The notes below the pieces were generated by a model. That model was given only the letters and a program-made list of their open reading frames with translations. It was not told the DNA's origin and ran no database searches. The position numbers and the translations under genes were made by a program. Below, piece after piece: positions 34,060 to 43,024 of a stretch of DNA of 64,000 bases (position 1 is the first letter of the stretch; each line of letters opens with the position of its first letter). Where the stretch lies: positions 1 through 64,000 of the forward strand of contig CAZQQN010000009.1 of assembly GCA_964595485.1 (NCBI GenBank), read 5' to 3'. Source of the DNA: CAZQQN01 sp964595485 (GTDB taxonomy: Bacteria > Bacteroidota > Bacteroidia > CAILMK01 > CAYYUA01).

Positions 34060-35280
34060 TTATCTGAAATCTGTAGAAAGTTTAAACCTTACAACACGCC
34101 CGTTCCCTGCATCTGCCACATAAACAATTTCCTCGTAGTAAGCAACACCGGCGGGATCACGAAGCTTTCTCGGTCCACTACCGGTACCACCAAATGAGAC
34201 CTTAATTTGTTTACTCTTGTTAGAACCTGGTGGTGGTTCCACCCCTTCCAAGCCAGTACTAGTGAATTGGTAAAGGGAATCCTTTGCCCTGTCAACCACG
34301 AAAATGTATTGGGTGTTATCCCCGGCTATTGTCACATCATATGGCTGATCAAACCTGTTGGGCTCATAAAGAAAACCCCTGGCCTCACTTGTATCATCAG
34401 TCTTGAGTTCTCTAAAATTATATGAAACACCGTTCTCAGTGGCATTCCGCTCAATGAATTGTACTTGCAGTGCCCTACTCCTTTTAAGGGATGTAAACAC
34501 AAAATTACCGCCGGTACTGGGCTGAGAAGTTTGGGGTGGTTTCACAAATGTTGAAATTCCTTCTGGTTCTTCAAAATAATCTGAAAATACACCGCCCTGT
34601 GTTTGAATGGGTATTGGTGTTTTAAATTCATCGGATTCGCTGAAAAGTAGAACAGCGTTATCCGGACCACCAAATTGTGCCGTATTATTACTAGGGCCTG
34701 TCCTTGTCACATAGTATTCGTGATCAGACAGGATATCCAAATCCTGAAATTGCACCGCTGTATCACTTTGCTCAATGCCACTTTTAAAGTAAAAGGGATG
34801 AACAACCCTATTTTTAATTTGCGCTTCATCGAGGCTTAGCCGTTCGCCATTCACTAAATCTAACCGGTAGATCGTACTGAGGGTGTAGGTTTCACCGCTA
34901 ATGACGGTATCGGTTTCGCCAATAGCCATTAACTCCAGACGGCGATCCTGAGCAATGGCTTTCAAACCAGGTATAGGAAAACTTCCAAGGCGTTCGCCTG
35001 AAAGATCGTACTGTACAATCTCATCTTCACCCGCATCAGCTACATAAATCAACTTATCAAATCCCACCAGCACATCAACCGGTTTAACCGGATCATTAAT
35101 CGCTGGTTGAATAGGAACATATGCAGCGAACTGCTTTTGTCTTACAGGTGTATCCAAAAAATCCTTACTTGTACGAGAACCAAAAAAATCTCCTTCACAA
35201 CTATTCAAACTAATGATGATCAGTAAAATTGCCATTAACAAAAAGCAGGGGGTATGGAGATAGCGTAAAACCATTTTCAT
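34060..35280 (-). CDS. Beta-propeller (NHL/SMP-30-like) lipoprotein
   Basis: The 406-residue protein has a long signal with lipobox SLNSC (Cys28). The mature part contains propeller-type repeats: VDVLVGFDKLIYVADAGEDEIVQYDLSGERLG near residue 68, VDRAKDSLYQFTSTGLEG near 325 and YYEEIVYVADAGNGRVVRF at the end, which closes the ring. Such lipoproteins act as scaffolds or ligand binders. It overlaps the PorV-like gene by 4 bases (ATGA) and is followed directly by the PhoD-like gene, so translation is coupled. No enzyme motif is recognised. Confidence 0.78.
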   Translation of the reverse strand: MKMVLRYLHTPCFLLMAILLIIISLNSCEGDFFGSRTSKDFLDTPVRQKQFAAYVPIQPAINDPVKPVDVLVGFDKLIYVADAGEDEIVQYDLSGERLGSFPIPGLKAIAQDRRLELMAIGETDTVISGETYTLSTIYRLDLVNGERLSLDEAQIKNRVVHPFYFKSGIEQSDTAVQFQDLDILSDHEYYVTRTGPSNNTAQFGGPDNAVLLFSESDEFKTPIPIQTQGGVFSDYFEEPEGISTFVKPPQTSQPSTGGNFVFTSLKRSRALQVQFIERNATENGVSYNFRELKTDDTSEARGFLYEPNRFDQPYDVTIAGDNTQYIFVVDRAKDSLYQFTSTGLEGVEPPPGSNKSKQIKVSFGGTGSGPRKLRDPAGVAYYEEIVYVADAGNGRVVRFKLSTDFR

Positions 35281-36296
35281 CGCGTTTGATTGCTGATCTT
35301 AAAGTTCAGACCCAGGTTGTGCATCATGCCAAAATATTTTCGATTAACGATGCCATAATCAACCTGCAGGGGATGACGTCCAACATGGGTTTTCAAACCA
35401 ATGCCGGCAGTGGGAAGAGGCTGCTCATCATTTGGCACCTTGTAACCCGTCCTGACAAAAAGCACCTGATTCAAATGGTAATTAACACCCAGGCGAAGGT
35501 TTTCTGAATTGTCATTAGGGTGGTTAAGCTGTAAATGACCACGCATAAGTTGGTTACCATTTTCAAAAATCCGCATGGAAACACCCATTTGAAATTGAGT
35601 GGGTGTGGGAAATTCGCTTAGGTTATTCTGATTTCCGTTTACCGGAGGCGGAGTCTTATCAAACGGACCATCAATGGTAGAATTGGGACCAAAATTCTTA
35701 AGCGCAACAGCAAACCGTATATCCTGCACATCCATTTGATACATGAAGGCGAGGTCAACAACAGCAGTGTTGGCACTGAACTCAGCTAATTGCTCCCTAA
35801 CGTATTGGACTCGGCTACCTAAACTAAAACGGTCGGAAAGACGCCTTGAAAAACTTAACCCAACGGCCATATTATAAGCAGAGAAGGTTTCACCGGTACC
35901 TTTTGGCTGGTAAGCTGTTCGTTTTTTCATTTCACCTGTGCTCAGCATCGTGATCGATCCGCCCCATATACCATTGTTCTCGGTAGGGAAAACTCCTGAC
36001 AAAAAACTACTATGAACCCCACCCGGTAGTAATTTATCCGAAGCTGCAAAGCTTGTTTGTGTTAGCTCCGTTAAGCCAGCTGGATTCCAATTGGTAGCAT
36101 AAGGGTCTCCATGCGCAGTTAGCTGAGCCCCACCCATTGCATCAGATTTCGGACTAACCTCCATTTTAAGGAATGATAAGCCTGAAATCCCTGCCCGTTG
36201 GCCTCCTAAATCTTTCAAAACCTGAGCATGCGCTGTGGTTATGGAGAAAAAAGCCATCAAAGCACAGCATAGTATTTTCATCAACAGGTTTCTCAT
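35277..36296 (-). CDS. PorV/PorQ-family outer-membrane protein
   Basis: The 339-residue protein has a signal peptide (cleavage after AHAQ, ~25) and the PorV/PorQ family entrance GLSFLKMEVSPKSDAMGGAQ followed by YATNWNPAGL, then a FadL-like beta-barrel ending in KYFGMMHNLGLNFKI. PorV is the T9SS outer-membrane shuttle that binds cargo C-terminal domains; PorQ-type relatives have looser roles. A copy embedded in an operon with a TonB receptor and near T9SS-type proteins may serve local cargo. It is followed by a 4-base overlap with the propeller lipoprotein. Confidence 0.85.
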   Translation of the reverse strand: MRNLLMKILCCALMAFFSITTAHAQVLKDLGGQRAGISGLSFLKMEVSPKSDAMGGAQLTAHGDPYATNWNPAGLTELTQTSFAASDKLLPGGVHSSFLSGVFPTENNGIWGGSITMLSTGEMKKRTAYQPKGTGETFSAYNMAVGLSFSRRLSDRFSLGSRVQYVREQLAEFSANTAVVDLAFMYQMDVQDIRFAVALKNFGPNSTIDGPFDKTPPPVNGNQNNLSEFPTPTQFQMGVSMRIFENGNQLMRGHLQLNHPNDNSENLRLGVNYHLNQVLFVRTGYKVPNDEQPLPTAGIGLKTHVGRHPLQVDYGIVNRKYFGMMHNLGLNFKISNQTR

Positions 36297-36322
36297 GTTA
36301 TCTGCTATCTGTCATAGCGGGT

Positions 36323-39181
36323 TTAGTATTTAAATTCTATCCCATATAAAATCTGCCTGGGCGGGCGCCAGCGAGACGGGTCAGTTGGCGGCAGCCCGGT
36401 ATTTTGAGGGTTATCAAATTCAGGATTACGCACCGTGTAAGGAACGGGATCACCTTCGCGATAGCCTTCACCAGTTACCGGGTTAACAACCTGCGGATTC
36501 TGGTTATCAAAAACATTGCGTACTTCAACACTTAGCGCCAGCTTCACTTCGCCTCCTATATCAAAAGCGCGCGATAGTTTCATGTCTGCTTTAAACCAAT
36601 TACTACCTATCTCACTGAATTGTTTTTCACGAACCGGTTCATATATAGGGCGGCCTATATCGTCTACACCATTCTTTTGATGGGGTGTATAGCGATAACC
36701 TGATTTATACAAGGTGAAAAGGAATAAACGGAAATTCTTCATACTAACGCCAAATAAACGGTCATTTTTTTCAGGCGTAAGGGTGATAGAAGCCTTCAGC
36801 TCAAAAGGGCGGTCCCAAGCCAGGAATTGTTCTTCTGATGGTCTGATCGCTCCCGTATTTTCTATTTGCAACTTGGATTCACGAGCTGAGTTGGATTTGC
36901 CGGTTGCTACCTGGTAGGACCCATTGATACGGCCCCTGAACCAATCCCCAATACGTTTTTGCAAGCCTACCTCAACACCACGAATCCTTGCGTAATCCTG
37001 GTTCACAAAAAAGCTACGATTAACAAAGCGGCCTGTCTGATCCCGTATGGTAATATTCCGGTTGACAATATAATCGTACTTATCATTGTAAAAAGCAGAA
37101 ATGGTCAAAGCAAAATCCCTTGTTATGCGGGATTTCAGCCCCAGCTCGTAGGATACTGAAGTCTCAGGATCCAAATCAGGGTTACCTAAATTAGCCAGGA
37201 AAGATCTATCCTGAAAATCCGGGTTTAAGCCTGAGTAGACAAAGCGTGGGTGAGGCAATTTCATGGAGTGATTGTAGTTAAAATACAATACATTGTTTTC
37301 TGTCACCGGGAAAGATACACGTAATCGCGGTAAAAAACGGCCCTTGAAATTCCGGTCAAAAACCTTTGTTGTTTTTTGCCTATACTCGTAGCGAATGGTA
37401 TCCAGAATAGGCGCCTCAGGGTTATTAATAGCATCATCTACTAAATTGCCGGGCGCCCAATAGTTAAACCTAAAACCCATATTCGCTACGATGCCTTTGT
37501 ACCGGATTTTATCTTCAAAGAAAATACCCCCTGAAGCAGCCCTTGTATTCCAAACATCACTAGATTGGCCTAAGCGAGTGGAAGGTGTGGTTCGATCTTC
37601 GCTAATCTTTATAGGGGCACCGACCCATGGTCTCTGCACATCGATCCATTGAAATTCTTTTTCCTTATGCTCCATTCCAAATGTAAAGTAATGAGCGCTA
37701 TTGTTCGGGGTAAAATTAATTGTGGCTTTTCCAGAATATTGGGCTACATAGTGATCATGCCAAGTACCGGCTATTCCTCCATTGTTATAAAGGCCCGGAC
37801 CAGGATTAACAAACTTTACCGTATCACTGGGATTAAAAACAGTTACCGGGTCAGAAACGATAGAGCGGGGATCATTGATTTCATCAACTGTTTCCTGCCT
37901 GAAAGGACGGCCGTTAGCATCCGCCCTGAGGTTGGTAAACAAGCGACCGGCATTGAGTTTCAGGAACCATTGGTCGCTTAGCTGTTGATCAAAATTTAAA
38001 GCTGTAAGGTTTGACTTATGCGTGAAAGTGGTAGCATTATCCATATTAAGGCTGAATGGGTACTGAAAACCCGGGGTCAGGATTTGATCAAATCCTATGA
38101 TCCGCAGAGTATTGGTATTCTGATTCACTTTAAGACTATGTTGGTTTAAAAGGGTAATTTTAGTCCCATCTACCGGTTCATAGGCTAATTTAATGGTATG
38201 GTTGAAATTATTATCCTGCCGGGGTGCCCATTGAGTTGGGTCATCTGTTAAGGAGCTTTTTAGCTGATCAGCTTTGGGGCCAAAGTAATTATCGGATAGC
38301 TGGGCCTTAAAGCTTGTAAATAAGGTTAACTTCCTGTTCGTAAAGGGAATGGGCGTCCCAAGGCTAAAGCTTACGTTATCTGTATTCCAGCTCGTAGGAT
38401 TGTTTTGTTTGTTAAAACCTAAGTTATCTCGTTGCCATGAAGCAGCAATTTCAAGGGAATCCCCACCTTCCCGTACCTCAGCATTGATCAAACCAGAAGT
38501 AGTATTCCCGTACTCCGCCCCAAGCCCGCTGGTAACAATATCCAGGCTTTTGAGTGATTGCGATGATACATCCAGACCAAAACCTGTACCGGCTAAAGGA
38601 TCTTGCGCATCCACACCATCCACAATATACTGATTTTCATAAACCCGCCCTCCTCGTAGGTGGAGACCATCCATGGATTTCGAAACACCTTCCTGCATGG
38701 CTACCACATCCTTTAGTTCCTGGGCATTGGTGTTTTCTATCTGAGCTTGATTCATATTGGTACTGGATTGCCCGGATTCCAGTTTGACAAGCTCCCTTTT
38801 ACCGGATACTTCCACAATGTCAAGGTTCATAGAACCTTCGCTTAGTTTTACCGTGACGTTGGTCGTGGAATCTGCTGCTATACTAACATTGTTAAGCTTC
38901 TTATCCTTATAACCAATGTACTTGATTTTAAGTGAATACCCACCGGCTTTAACCCCTGCAATGGAGAAGCGACCATCATCATCGGAAACACCCCCTTCAT
39001 AAGTACCTACTACTATGACATCGGCACCTTTAAGCGGCTCACCATTGCTTTTATCCAAAACCCGGCCTTCCAGCTTACCTGTACCCTTTTGCGCGATAGC
39101 CGGTATACACAGAGCCACAAGCGACAAGGAAATCGCTGCAAATTTTAGCTTTGTATGGAGGTTACCAGTCAAAGGCATCAT
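36323..39181 (-). CDS. TonB-dependent receptor of the phosphatase/PorV operon
   Basis: The 952-residue receptor has a signal peptide (to IAQ, ~30), a carboxypeptidase-like domain (GKLEGRVLDKSNGEPLKGAD, ~34-125), a plug domain with DVVAMQEGVSKSMDGLHLRGG and YIVDGVDAQDPL (~150-260), and a beta-barrel ending ILYGIEFKY. Its start overlaps the end of the lipoprotein gene upstream by 20 bases, and the PorV-like gene follows 26 bases after its stop. No SusD is present, so it is not a standard glycan-uptake pair. Substrate unknown; a phosphorus compound is inferred from the phosphatase in the operon. Confidence 0.9.
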   Translation of the reverse strand: MMPLTGNLHTKLKFAAISLSLVALCIPAIAQKGTGKLEGRVLDKSNGEPLKGADVIVVGTYEGGVSDDDGRFSIAGVKAGGYSLKIKYIGYKDKKLNNVSIAADSTTNVTVKLSEGSMNLDIVEVSGKRELVKLESGQSSTNMNQAQIENTNAQELKDVVAMQEGVSKSMDGLHLRGGRVYENQYIVDGVDAQDPLAGTGFGLDVSSQSLKSLDIVTSGLGAEYGNTTSGLINAEVREGGDSLEIAASWQRDNLGFNKQNNPTSWNTDNVSFSLGTPIPFTNRKLTLFTSFKAQLSDNYFGPKADQLKSSLTDDPTQWAPRQDNNFNHTIKLAYEPVDGTKITLLNQHSLKVNQNTNTLRIIGFDQILTPGFQYPFSLNMDNATTFTHKSNLTALNFDQQLSDQWFLKLNAGRLFTNLRADANGRPFRQETVDEINDPRSIVSDPVTVFNPSDTVKFVNPGPGLYNNGGIAGTWHDHYVAQYSGKATINFTPNNSAHYFTFGMEHKEKEFQWIDVQRPWVGAPIKISEDRTTPSTRLGQSSDVWNTRAASGGIFFEDKIRYKGIVANMGFRFNYWAPGNLVDDAINNPEAPILDTIRYEYRQKTTKVFDRNFKGRFLPRLRVSFPVTENNVLYFNYNHSMKLPHPRFVYSGLNPDFQDRSFLANLGNPDLDPETSVSYELGLKSRITRDFALTISAFYNDKYDYIVNRNITIRDQTGRFVNRSFFVNQDYARIRGVEVGLQKRIGDWFRGRINGSYQVATGKSNSARESKLQIENTGAIRPSEEQFLAWDRPFELKASITLTPEKNDRLFGVSMKNFRLFLFTLYKSGYRYTPHQKNGVDDIGRPIYEPVREKQFSEIGSNWFKADMKLSRAFDIGGEVKLALSVEVRNVFDNQNPQVVNPVTGEGYREGDPVPYTVRNPEFDNPQNTGLPPTDPSRWRPPRQILYGIEFKY

Positions 39182-40649
39182 TCAAAACATGTTCAAAGAA
39201 TTGTTCCAGATTCGCTTTACGCTTATTCATAACTTCCAGGGGTACTGAGCTAAAAACCTGGTTAACATTGCCCCCCTTGGATGTGCTTGCAACTACAGTA
39301 TTAGGACCCTCCCATCCCTGAAGCTTGGCTAATTGGGCTTTGTAAAGCACTTTAGCGCTTTGCTTCGGGTAAAAAGGATCTACGGCTACCAGGAAATCGC
39401 TTGACTGAAGGGTATCATAGTTATCAGCAGAAGGAGTTGGTTCCAATAGACTGTCTGGTGGAATTCTGGCCTGACCATCTGAGTTGACAGGGCGATCCAT
39501 TGGTGAATAGCTAAATATATTGGAATTAGCACGTAAATCATTAGGGAATTCCGTTGATATGAGCAGTTTCCCATCTTTGTTCAGGAACTGCTGGAAAGCG
39601 GAACCTGCGGCTTCGAGAAAAAGGTCACCTTCCACTTTACTATCATCGGTGTAAAGGAAAACTTTGTCATACAATTCAATCCGGAACCTGAAAACTGAAT
39701 TCCAGAATTGAGGGGGATTAAAGTTATTATTGCCGTAATAGTTGATAAAATCAAAATTGCCGTAAACATTCCTTATTTTGGGCTTGAAAACATTACCCGT
39801 CTGAGGGGAAGAAGATGTGGCTCCCAAAACTAGCAAATCACTGGTTTTAGGCTTCACATAAAATTCGGTGGTATCGATGCCACTCCCTGAGCCAGCAATA
39901 TCTTTTGCTTTTATATAAAATCGGTTTTTGGCACCTAAAACCAACCCTTGAATAGGCTTTTCCAGTTTTTCCGGCTGGATTCCCTTATAAACCGTACTTT
40001 CTAATTCCCTGGCAGTTTGCCCCGGGTTTTTTGGTACCAATGTGGTAAAGCGGGTTGACGGATCGACCAAAAACCAGCGTCCATCATTGACTTTCAATAA
40101 AATACTATCAATAGTGCCCCCCCCATCCGGATCAGTGGCAATCCATGAAACAGGGAAAACGGTATAGGCCGTATCGTCAGGCATTTCATTTACCTTGAAC
40201 CTTGCTTCAGGAGGCCTGTTTTTTATTGGAATCGTTAGCTTAGCCGGATCAGGATCTTTATGGCCCTCATTATCAACGGCACGAACAAAAAATTCAATAT
40301 TTTGCTGTTTGGAACCTTCTTTGATCCGGAAATTAAAAGTGCTATCCGTTTTTTGGGTAAAGAACCACTCATTAGCGTCAAAGGAAAGTTCATAACCTTT
40401 AACAAAACCATCTTTGTCAGTACCTGACCATTTAAGTTCAACAGTACTAGGCAAGCGATTTTCGCCTTCCCTGTCAATCGCGTGAAGGCTAATTTTTGAA
40501 TCAGGCGGTTGGTTTTTTTTAGGATCCTGGTCTTTATTGCACCCTAATATCAAAAGGCAAAGAGACAAAAAAACCACGGATGTTATTTTAGCAACCCGCC
40601 CTTGATCCAATAATGTCGTACTTTTTAAGTCAACCTGCCCCAAAATCAC
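39162..40649 (-). CDS. Large lipoprotein with Ig/FN3-like domains
   Basis: The 495-residue protein starts at GTG 40649 with an unusually long N-terminus before the lipobox LILGC (Cys37). No ATG is available in frame. Two fibronectin/Ig-like repeats are visible at ~48-145 and ~150-265 (GTDKDGFVKGYELSFDANEW and ATDPDGGGTIDSILLKVNDGRW), followed by an alpha/beta region (~270-495). It begins the operon with the TonB receptor, PorV-like protein, propeller lipoprotein and PhoD-like phosphatase, and overlaps the receptor gene by 20 bases. Function unknown; a surface ligand-binding partner is possible. Confidence 0.75.
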   Translation of the reverse strand: MILGQVDLKSTTLLDQGRVAKITSVVFLSLCLLILGCNKDQDPKKNQPPDSKISLHAIDREGENRLPSTVELKWSGTDKDGFVKGYELSFDANEWFFTQKTDSTFNFRIKEGSKQQNIEFFVRAVDNEGHKDPDPAKLTIPIKNRPPEARFKVNEMPDDTAYTVFPVSWIATDPDGGGTIDSILLKVNDGRWFLVDPSTRFTTLVPKNPGQTARELESTVYKGIQPEKLEKPIQGLVLGAKNRFYIKAKDIAGSGSGIDTTEFYVKPKTSDLLVLGATSSSPQTGNVFKPKIRNVYGNFDFINYYGNNNFNPPQFWNSVFRFRIELYDKVFLYTDDSKVEGDLFLEAAGSAFQQFLNKDGKLLISTEFPNDLRANSNIFSYSPMDRPVNSDGQARIPPDSLLEPTPSADNYDTLQSSDFLVAVDPFYPKQSAKVLYKAQLAKLQGWEGPNTVVASTSKGGNVNQVFSSVPLEVMNKRKANLEQFFEHVLNDAFDW

Positions 40650-40671
40650 CCCTTGATAAAAGATTTACGAA

Positions 40672-40683
40672 TGTTGATCAACA
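40672..40683. promoter_or_regulatory. Perfect palindrome upstream of the receptor operon
   Basis: TGTTGATCAACA is a perfect 12-bp palindrome located 22 bases upstream of the GTG of the lipoprotein gene. It could be an operator. It does not fit the 11-bp PhoB-box repeat pattern seen elsewhere. Confidence 0.3.
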
Positions 40684-40757
40684 GTCTTCTATTCACTGCA
40701 ATAAAAGACCACTCATGGTAAAATACTGCTGCTCAAAAGCCTCATATAAAGCATGAA

Positions 40758-40778
40758 AGGGTAGCTTAACGCTACCCT
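40758..40778 (-). terminator. Terminator after the T9SS OB-fold protein gene
   Basis: AGGGTAGC (40758-40765) and GCTACCCT (40771-40778) form a perfect 8-bp stem with a 5-base loop, 8 bases after the stop of the 40787-42982 gene on the minus strand. The following tail is CTTTCATG-like with few U, so read-through into the receptor operon is possible. Confidence 0.55.
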
Positions 40779-40786
40779 CATTAACC

Positions 40787-42982
40787 TTATTCAACCATTA
40801 TGCGCCTCTGATAGGTCTTGCCACTTTCCTGATCCCTTAATCGAATCACGTAAACTCCGGCATCAGCTTCTTGTAAATTTAAATGACTGGTCTTTGTATT
40901 TGCAGGCATTGCTTCGTGGTGAACTACGTTTCCGGTCATATCTATTACAGAGATAGTCATGGACCCGTCCAGTTGATTTTTATTAACTTGAATGGTCACT
41001 TTCCCTTCAGTTGGATTAGGGAATACATTGAGATCTGTTTCTTTCTCCAATATTACTTTTGAACTAGTATCCTGGTTATCATCATCTTCTCTAACACTAT
41101 CACTGTAGTTATAAAAATCTTTATTACTGCGGGGAAGGGCTTTGTAATTGCTAAAACTGTAAACCAAAATGCCCTTTAGGCTATCCATTGAATTGCCCTT
41201 AGCAACAGGTTTAGATTTGACATTAAGCTGACCAGCCGAATTAGCCCATTGCTCACTGTTGATATACGAGACATTATTGGAAGAGAAAACATTACTGGTG
41301 TTCCTTCCCGCCAAAATCCGCGTACCAGTGTTAGGATCAAACGTATCTACCCCAACCCGGTATTCACCAAAATTATCAGGTGCATCAGGGTTTGTATCTA
41401 CCACGTAGAGTTTACTGGTGTCAGAAGTCAAATTAACAAGCATGCCCTCATAAGGCTCATTGTCCATACCTGCCTGGCCTGAGGAGAAGTTAGCCGGATG
41501 CACATCAGGAGCATTCACCTGAGTTTCCCCCATCCTTTTATTGACTTTAAAATTAGTAAGGACGGTCATACCGAAATTTTCCTCCACCTCACCAGTCACT
41601 TCAATCTGTTCACCAGCATCAAGGGTAGAATCTAACTGATTAATCTTATTGGTAAGCTGAACGCCCGCATATTCCGATTGATTAGGCTCCTGGATAAAAA
41701 TGGCATTCAAATTATTCTTTTTACCATCATTAGTAGCAGTAACAACCCCTTCAACAGTAATTTCCTTTCCTTGATAAACTGAGGCATCACTAAAGAAAGG
41801 AGCATCAATAAACGGGGTAAACTGAATGTCATAGATACTAAGTGGGTTGTCTTTGATCTTGTAAACCTCAGGTTGGCTATTATTCGGGACATCAGGAATT
41901 GTGTTCTCCAGCCCCTGGTTATCTTTTGCCTGGACGTAAAATTTAACCCATGTAATATTATTTTGACCTGGTATGGTCCCTTCATAAGTATCTCCTGAAG
42001 TATTCGTCATGGAAACCTTTGTGTAGTTATTGGCATTGATACCGGCCGCATAAAACAGGGAGGCTTCCTGAACACCATTGACATCGGTAATGGTAGCACT
42101 AACAGTGGCTTGCTCATTGTTATCGGGAACTAAGGGATTAACGCTGATGTCGGAGATGGTTGGCGGGGCGGCACCATAGTTGTAATGGGATGAATCAAAT
42201 GGATTAAGCTCATATCCCCTTGAACTGGCACCCGGGCAGTCGTTCAATGCATGCGTGATCACACCCTTGATGGAGTCGATTGATGTTCCAACACTGGGTG
42301 GTTGGAAATTCCCGGCTGTATCATTTTGAGGAGTTCTTTGGGCTAGGAATTGATCGGAAACATTCATGCGGCCGCCATTTGGTCCTTTTATATCAAAACT
42401 GTACCGATCACCCGTAAAATTCTGAACGCTTACCACCGTGGCATTCTTAATCGTCACAAAAGAGCCTTCCCATTTCTCGCCAGTGGTTAACTTATTTTTG
42501 CGGTTCTGGTCATTAAGCACATCCACGGTGAGGTCCTTATTTTGAACCGGCTGGCCTTGCCCTATTAAATGAACGCTTTGCACATTGTTTCCTGTTAAAG
42601 GAATAATTTCCGTTTCTCCGTCAAATTCCGTTATCTCACCGGTTATCATTACCGAATCACCAGCTACTAAATTTTGAATATCCACTGGTGACGTGGGGTC
42701 CGAAAAACCAAAAATATCAATGCCGGACCAGGGACCTTTACCCTGCTGAACCCAAATATTGCGAGACTCAGCTCCCTGGATACGAGACAAATCACCATCC
42801 ATTACAACAGTAGCCTTTATCACTACCGTGTCACCAGCCATTTTAGACTCTTCTTCACAATTGGCTAAATCACCTTGCGGGACTTTCTGGATTTTCTCAA
42901 TAGATACGGTGTCATAGGATTGGGCAAAAATCCCGGAAATACTTACCAATACCATGACTAAAAAACTGGCTAAACGTTTCAT
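40787..42982 (-). CDS. T9SS secreted protein with OB-fold-like domains
   Basis: I chose the ATG at 42982 (MKRLASFLVMVLVSISGIFAQ), a clean signal peptide, over the frame opening at 42997. The ~731-residue protein has an OB-fold-like domain near the N-terminus (~30-220, KATVVMDGDLSRIQGAESR and VMITGEITEFDGETEI), an Ig-like region (~250-345), a second OB-like domain (~375-600, VTVEGVV-type strands with IFIQEPNQSEYAGVQL), and a T9SS type A domain (LNVFPNPTEGKVTIQV, GVYVIRLRDQ). Similar domains accompany secreted nucleases, so it may bind DNA for the endonuclease two genes upstream. No nuclease active site was seen. Confidence 0.75.
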   Translation of the reverse strand: MKRLASFLVMVLVSISGIFAQSYDTVSIEKIQKVPQGDLANCEEESKMAGDTVVIKATVVMDGDLSRIQGAESRNIWVQQGKGPWSGIDIFGFSDPTSPVDIQNLVAGDSVMITGEITEFDGETEIIPLTGNNVQSVHLIGQGQPVQNKDLTVDVLNDQNRKNKLTTGEKWEGSFVTIKNATVVSVQNFTGDRYSFDIKGPNGGRMNVSDQFLAQRTPQNDTAGNFQPPSVGTSIDSIKGVITHALNDCPGASSRGYELNPFDSSHYNYGAAPPTISDISVNPLVPDNNEQATVSATITDVNGVQEASLFYAAGINANNYTKVSMTNTSGDTYEGTIPGQNNITWVKFYVQAKDNQGLENTIPDVPNNSQPEVYKIKDNPLSIYDIQFTPFIDAPFFSDASVYQGKEITVEGVVTATNDGKKNNLNAIFIQEPNQSEYAGVQLTNKINQLDSTLDAGEQIEVTGEVEENFGMTVLTNFKVNKRMGETQVNAPDVHPANFSSGQAGMDNEPYEGMLVNLTSDTSKLYVVDTNPDAPDNFGEYRVGVDTFDPNTGTRILAGRNTSNVFSSNNVSYINSEQWANSAGQLNVKSKPVAKGNSMDSLKGILVYSFSNYKALPRSNKDFYNYSDSVREDDDNQDTSSKVILEKETDLNVFPNPTEGKVTIQVNKNQLDGSMTISVIDMTGNVVHHEAMPANTKTSHLNLQEADAGVYVIRLRDQESGKTYQRRIMVE

Positions 42983-43024
42983 AATGCTTTCTTTCATTTA
43001 ATGCTTATCAAAATTTATAAACCC

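Noticed and set aside
32674..40649. Polysaccharide utilisation locus (SusC/SusD type)
   Set aside because: The TonB receptor is not followed by a SusD-like lipoprotein and there are no glycoside hydrolases; phosphatase and nuclease genes dominate.
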